From NCBI GenBank assembly GCA_947095535.1, contig CAMUPU010000001.1:124001-188000 (forward strand): a DNA stretch of 64,000 nt, read 5' to 3'. Positions 59,917 through 64,000 of this stretch are shown piece after piece; within the stretch, counting starts at the first letter, position 1, and each line of letters opens with the position of its first letter. Source of the DNA: Poecilobothrus nobilitatus (lineage: Eukaryota; Arthropoda; Insecta; Diptera; Dolichopodidae). Under the pieces are notes generated by a model, which was not told the DNA's origin, did no database searches, and worked only from the letters and a program-made list of their open reading frames with translations. The position numbers were made by a program, and so were the translations under genes.

Positions 59917-62843
59917 TTAATCTGTAAATGACAAACATTTAAAACCCTTTTACTCAATGGTTTACCAACCAACTTTCATTTTTTTCTTTTTAAATGATAA
60001 ATATTCAGTATAGCCATCCTACAAAATTAATATTTTTCCAAAATTTTCTGATTTTCATTAATAATTTTCCATTTTTATAAAAAACCCATGTAAAGTATAT
60101 ACATATGCATCATATAATATGTATAATCTATACCTATAATATACATATTCAAAAACGACACTCTTTTATTCCGTTGAATTTTAAATTTTGTTTTGTTGTT
60201 TTTGCTTTTTGCTTTTTTCTAACAACATAAAAAAAATTTTAAAAAATAGTTTGCATGGTGGGAAATAGAAATTTCACAATATAATTGAATATAAACGTCA
60301 AAACTTCAGTGGGGAGTTTGGTACTGTGGTAGAGTGGCCGCTTCTAAAATTTTAGAATTCTTTAGTTTGCAAGTTCGATTCTATTCTATTTTTTTTTTTT
60401 TTCTTATTTCTAATATTTTATACGAAATAAATTCTTACATATCATCATAATACTTAATCTGTAAATGACAGACATTTAAAACCCTTTTACTCAATGATTT
60501 ACCAACCAACTTTCATTTTTTTCTTTTTAAATGATAAATATTCAGTATAGCCATCTTACAAAATTAATATTTTTCCAAAATTTTCTGATTTTCATTAATA
60601 ATTTTCCATTTTTATAAAAAACCCATGTAAAGTATATACATATGCATCATATAATATGTATAATCTATATCTATAACATACATATTCAAAACCGACGCTC
60701 TTATTCCGTTGAATTTTAAATTTTGTTTTGTTGTTTTTGCTTTTAGTCTTTTTTCTAACAACATAAAAAAAATTTTTAAAAATAGTTTGCATGGTGGGAA
60801 ATAGAAATTTCACAATATAACGGAATATAAACGTCAAAATTTCAGTGGGGAATTTGGTGCTGTGGTAGACTGGCCGCTTCTTAAACTTTAGAATTCTTTA
60901 GTTTGCAAGTTCGATTCTATTCAATTTTTTTTTTTTTTTTGTACCATGTAAAGTATATACAAATGCATCATATAATATGTATAATCTATACCTATAATAT
61001 ACATATTCAAAAACGACGCTCTTTTATTTCGTTGAATTTTAAATTTTGGTTTGTTGTTTTTGCTTTTTGTTTTTTTCTAAAAACATAAAAAAAATTTTAA
61101 AAAATAGTTTGCATGGTGGGAAATAGAAATTTCACAATATAATTGAATACAAACGTCAAAACTTCAGTGGGGAGTTTGGTGCAGTGGTAGAAAGGCTGCT
61201 TCTTGAACTTTAGAATTCTTTAGTTTGCAAGTTCGATTCTATTCTATTTTTTTTTTTTTTTTTTTATTTCTAATATTTTATACGAAATAAATTCTTACAT
61301 ATCATCATAATATTTAATCTGTAAATGACAGACATTTAAAACACTTTTACTCAATGATTTACCAACCAAATTTCATTTTTTTTCATCAATTTTCATTTAA
61401 TCTGTAAATGACAAACATTTAAAACCCTTTTACTCAATGGTTTACCAACCAACTTTCATTTTTTTCTTTTTAAATGATAAATATTCAGTATAGCCATCCT
61501 ACAAAATTAATATTTTTCCAAAATTTTCTGATTGTCATTAATAATTTTCCATTTTTATAAAAAACCCATGTAAAGTATATACATATGCATCATATAATAT
61601 GTATAATCTATACCTATAATATACATATTCAAAAACGACACTCTTTTATTCCGTTGAATTTTAAATTTTGTTTTGTTGTTTTCGCTTTTTGCTTTTTTCT
61701 AACAACATAAAAAAAATTTTAAAAATAGTTTGCATGGTGGGAAATAGAAATTTCACAATATAATTGAATATAAACGTCAAAACTTCAGTGGGGAGTTTGG
61801 TACTGTGGTAGAGTGGCCGCTTCTAAAATTTTAGAATTCTTTAGTTTGCAAGTTCGATTCTATTCTATTTTTTTTTTTTTTTCTTATTTCTAATATTTTA
61901 TACGAAATAAATTCTTACATATCATCATAATACTTAATCTGTAAATGACAGACATTTAAAACCCTTTTACTCAATGATTTACCAACCAACTTTAATTTTT
62001 TGCTTTTTAAATGATAAATATTCAGTATAGCCATCTTACAAAATTTTCTGATTTTCATTAATAATTTTCCATTTTTATAAAAAACCCATGTAAAGTATAT
62101 ACATATGCATCATATAATATGTATAATCTATATCTATAACATACATATTCAAAACCGACGCTCTTATTCCGTTGAATTTTAAATTTTGTTTTGTTGTTTT
62201 TGCTTTTTGTCTTTTTTCTAACAACATAAAAAAAATTTTTAAAAATAGTTTGCATGGTGGGAAATAGAAATTTCACAATATAACGGAATATAAACGTCAA
62301 AATTTCAGTGGGGAATTTGGTGCTGTGGTAGACTGGCCGCTTCTTAAACTTTAGAATTCTTTAGTTTGCAAGTTCGATTCTATTCAATTTTTTTTTTTTT
62401 TTTGTACCATGTAAAGTATATACAAATGCATCATATAATATGTATAATCTATACCTATAATATACATATTCAAAAACGACGCTCTTTTATTTCGTTGAAT
62501 TTTAAATTTTGTTTTGTTGTTTTTGCTTTTTGTTTTTTTCTAAAAACATAAAAAAAATTTTAAAAAATAGTTTGCATGGTGGGAAATAGAAATTTCACAA
62601 TATAATTGAATACAAACGTCAAAACTTCAGTGGGGAGTTTGGTGCAGTGGTAGAAAGGCTGCTTCTTGAACTTTAGAATTCTTTAGTTTGCAAGTTCGAT
62701 TCTATTCTATTTTTTTTTTTTTTTTTTTATTTCTAATATTTTATACGAAATAAATTCTTACATATCATCATAATATTTAATCTGTAAATGACAGACATTT
62801 AAAACACTTTTACTCAATGATTTACCAACCAAATTTCATTTTT
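59917..62843. repeat. Duplication of about 1.46 kb, offset 1463-1480
   Basis: TCTGTAAATGACAAAC at 59921/61401 (1480). After a 17-bp loss near 62045 the offset becomes 1463, as for the GTACCATGTAAAG junctions near 60941/62404. The copies include a monomer in which the T-run joins directly to GTACCATGTAAAGTATATAC, skipping about 270 bp. Confidence 0.8.
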
Positions 62844-64000
62844 TTCTTTTTAAATGATAAACATTCAGTATAGAAATCTTACAAAATTAATATTTTTCCA
62901 AAATTTTCTGATTTTCATTAATAATTTTCCATTTTTATAAAAAATCCATGTAAAGTATGTACATATGCATCATATAATATGTATAATCTATACCTATAAT
63001 ATACATATTCAAAAACGACGCACTTTTATTCCGTTGAATTTTAAATTTTGTTTTGTTGTTTTTGCTTTTTGTTTTTTTTCTAACAACATAAAAAAAATTT
63101 AAAAAAATAGTTTGCATGGTGGGAAATAGAAATTTCACAATATAATTGAATATAAAAGTCAAAACATCAGTGGGGAGTTTGGTACTGTGGTAGAGTGGCC
63201 GCTTCTTAAACTTTAGAATTCTTTAGTTTGCAAGTTCGATTCTATTTTATTTTTTCTTTTTTTTTTTTATTTCTAATATTTTATACGAAATAAATTCTTA
63301 CATACAATCATAATACTTAATCTGTAAATGACAGACATTTAAAACCTTTTTACTCAATGATTTACCAACCAACTTTCATTTTTTTCTTTTTAAATGATAA
63401 ATATTCAGTATAGCCATCTTATAAAATTGATATTTTTCCAAAATTTTCTGATTTTCATTAATAGTTTTCCATTTTTATAAAAAACCCATGTAAAGTATAT
63501 ACATATGCATCATATAATATGTATGATCTATACCTATGATATACATATTCAAAAACGACGCTCTTTTATTCCGTTGAATTTTAAATTTTGTTTTGTTGTT
63601 TTGGCTTTTTGTTTTTTTTCTAACAACATAAAAAAAATTTTAAAAAATAGTTTTCATGGTGGGAAATAGAAATTTCACAATATAATTGAATATAAACGTC
63701 AAAACTTCAGTGGGGAGTTTGGTGCTGTGGTAGAGTGGACGCTTTTTAAACTTTGGAATTCCTTAGTTTGCAAGTTCGATTCGATTCTATTTTTTTTTTT
63801 TTTTTTATTTCTAATATTTTATACGAAATAAATTCTTACATATCATCATAATATTTAATCTGTAAATGACAGACATTTAAAACCCTTTTACTCAATGATT
63901 TACCTACCAACTTTGATTTTTTATTTTTAAATGATAAATATTCAGTATAGCCATCATACAAAATTAATATTTTTCCAAAATTTTCCGATTTTCATTAATA

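Larger units (their letters stand above)
48901..64000. repeat. Satellite array, subfamily B, to the window end
   Basis: About 28 monomers of 525-540 bp (AAAACCC landmark at 57268, 57806, 58341, 58866). Diagnostic changes from A: AGTTTGCATGGTGGGAAATAG, CTAACAACATAAAAAAAATT, CAGTGGGGAGTTTGGTGC, GGCCGCTTCTTAAACTTTAG, and after the T-run ATTTCTAATATTTTATACGA. Shortened monomers lie near 51.2, 56.3, 57.0, 60.9, 61.4 and 62.4 kb. The array continues past the window. Confidence 0.95.

Noticed and set aside
20357..63162. Many open frames of 60-90 codons in the satellite (lysine-rich, e.g. KKTKSKNNKTKFKIQRNK)
   Set aside because: They repeat with the monomer, vary freely in length with T/A-run slips, and read the antisense of low-complexity runs.
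18340..63800. Functional tRNA genes
   Set aside because: A and B boxes are good, but acceptor, anticodon and T stems do not pair properly and no convincing anticodon arm exists. Kept as tRNA-like modules only.
18044..64000. CRISPR-like array
   Set aside because: The repeats are about 530 bp without short spacers and the context is eukaryotic; this is a satellite.

Overview
The window reads as repeat-rich, very AT-rich insect DNA, most likely from a fly (Diptera). The grounds are an errantivirus-type gypsy provirus with an env gene, jockey/CR1-like non-LTR retrotransposons, a transposon carrying a GTCC microsatellite and a TATACCC-type hairpin end, and a large AT-rich satellite. No ordinary single-copy host gene is recognisable. 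The species cannot be fixed from sequence alone.

Region 1 (1-6.3 kb) is a relic of a Polinton/adintovirus-like DNA element. It holds a phospholipase A2-domain virion-type protein with an adenovirus pX-like tail (+), a short frameshifted start of the next gene, a protein-primed family B DNA polymerase broken by several frameshifts (-), an intact 151-aa gene (-) and perhaps an intact 84-aa gene (+). The two intact-looking genes at the outer ends share a TATA-A(n)-CCGTT element, which suggests a common promoter type. Most other genes expected for such an element (ATPase, capsid genes, integrase, most of the protease) are absent.

Region 2 (6.3-8.86 kb) is an AT-rich nest of short direct and inverted repeats. 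It includes two isolated fragments of the satellite found downstream and one end of the 25-kb transposon family.

Region 3 (8.86-17.65 kb) is a retroelement nest. It contains a 5'-truncated non-LTR tail (-), a 5'-truncated errantivirus-like provirus (+; pol, env, polypurine tract, 3' LTR; broken by stops and frameshifts), and a non-LTR element (-) with an open ORF1 but an ORF2 that has lost the reverse transcriptase core.

Region 4 (about 18.04 kb to the window end, 46 kb) is a tandem satellite with a monomer of about 510-540 bp and roughly 75-80 copies. Subfamily A runs to about 48.9 kb and subfamily B from there on, with mosaic monomers between. Nearly every monomer contains a tRNA-like module: a near-consensus pol III A box, a B box about 42 nt later, and an immediate T-run that could act as a terminator. 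The array carries a 2.26-kb transposon with five 307-bp internal repeats, a 0.95-kb insert present twice, and several recent large duplications (offsets 3313, about 6207/7254 and about 1463-1480 bp). The T-run is a recurrent breakpoint for insertions and deletions. The possible pol III transcription unit inside every satellite monomer is the most interesting signal in the window.

Positions of motifs, open frames and duplication offsets were read from the sequence. Family assignments rest on remembered motif patterns and were not searched. Element boundaries given as 'about' are estimates.
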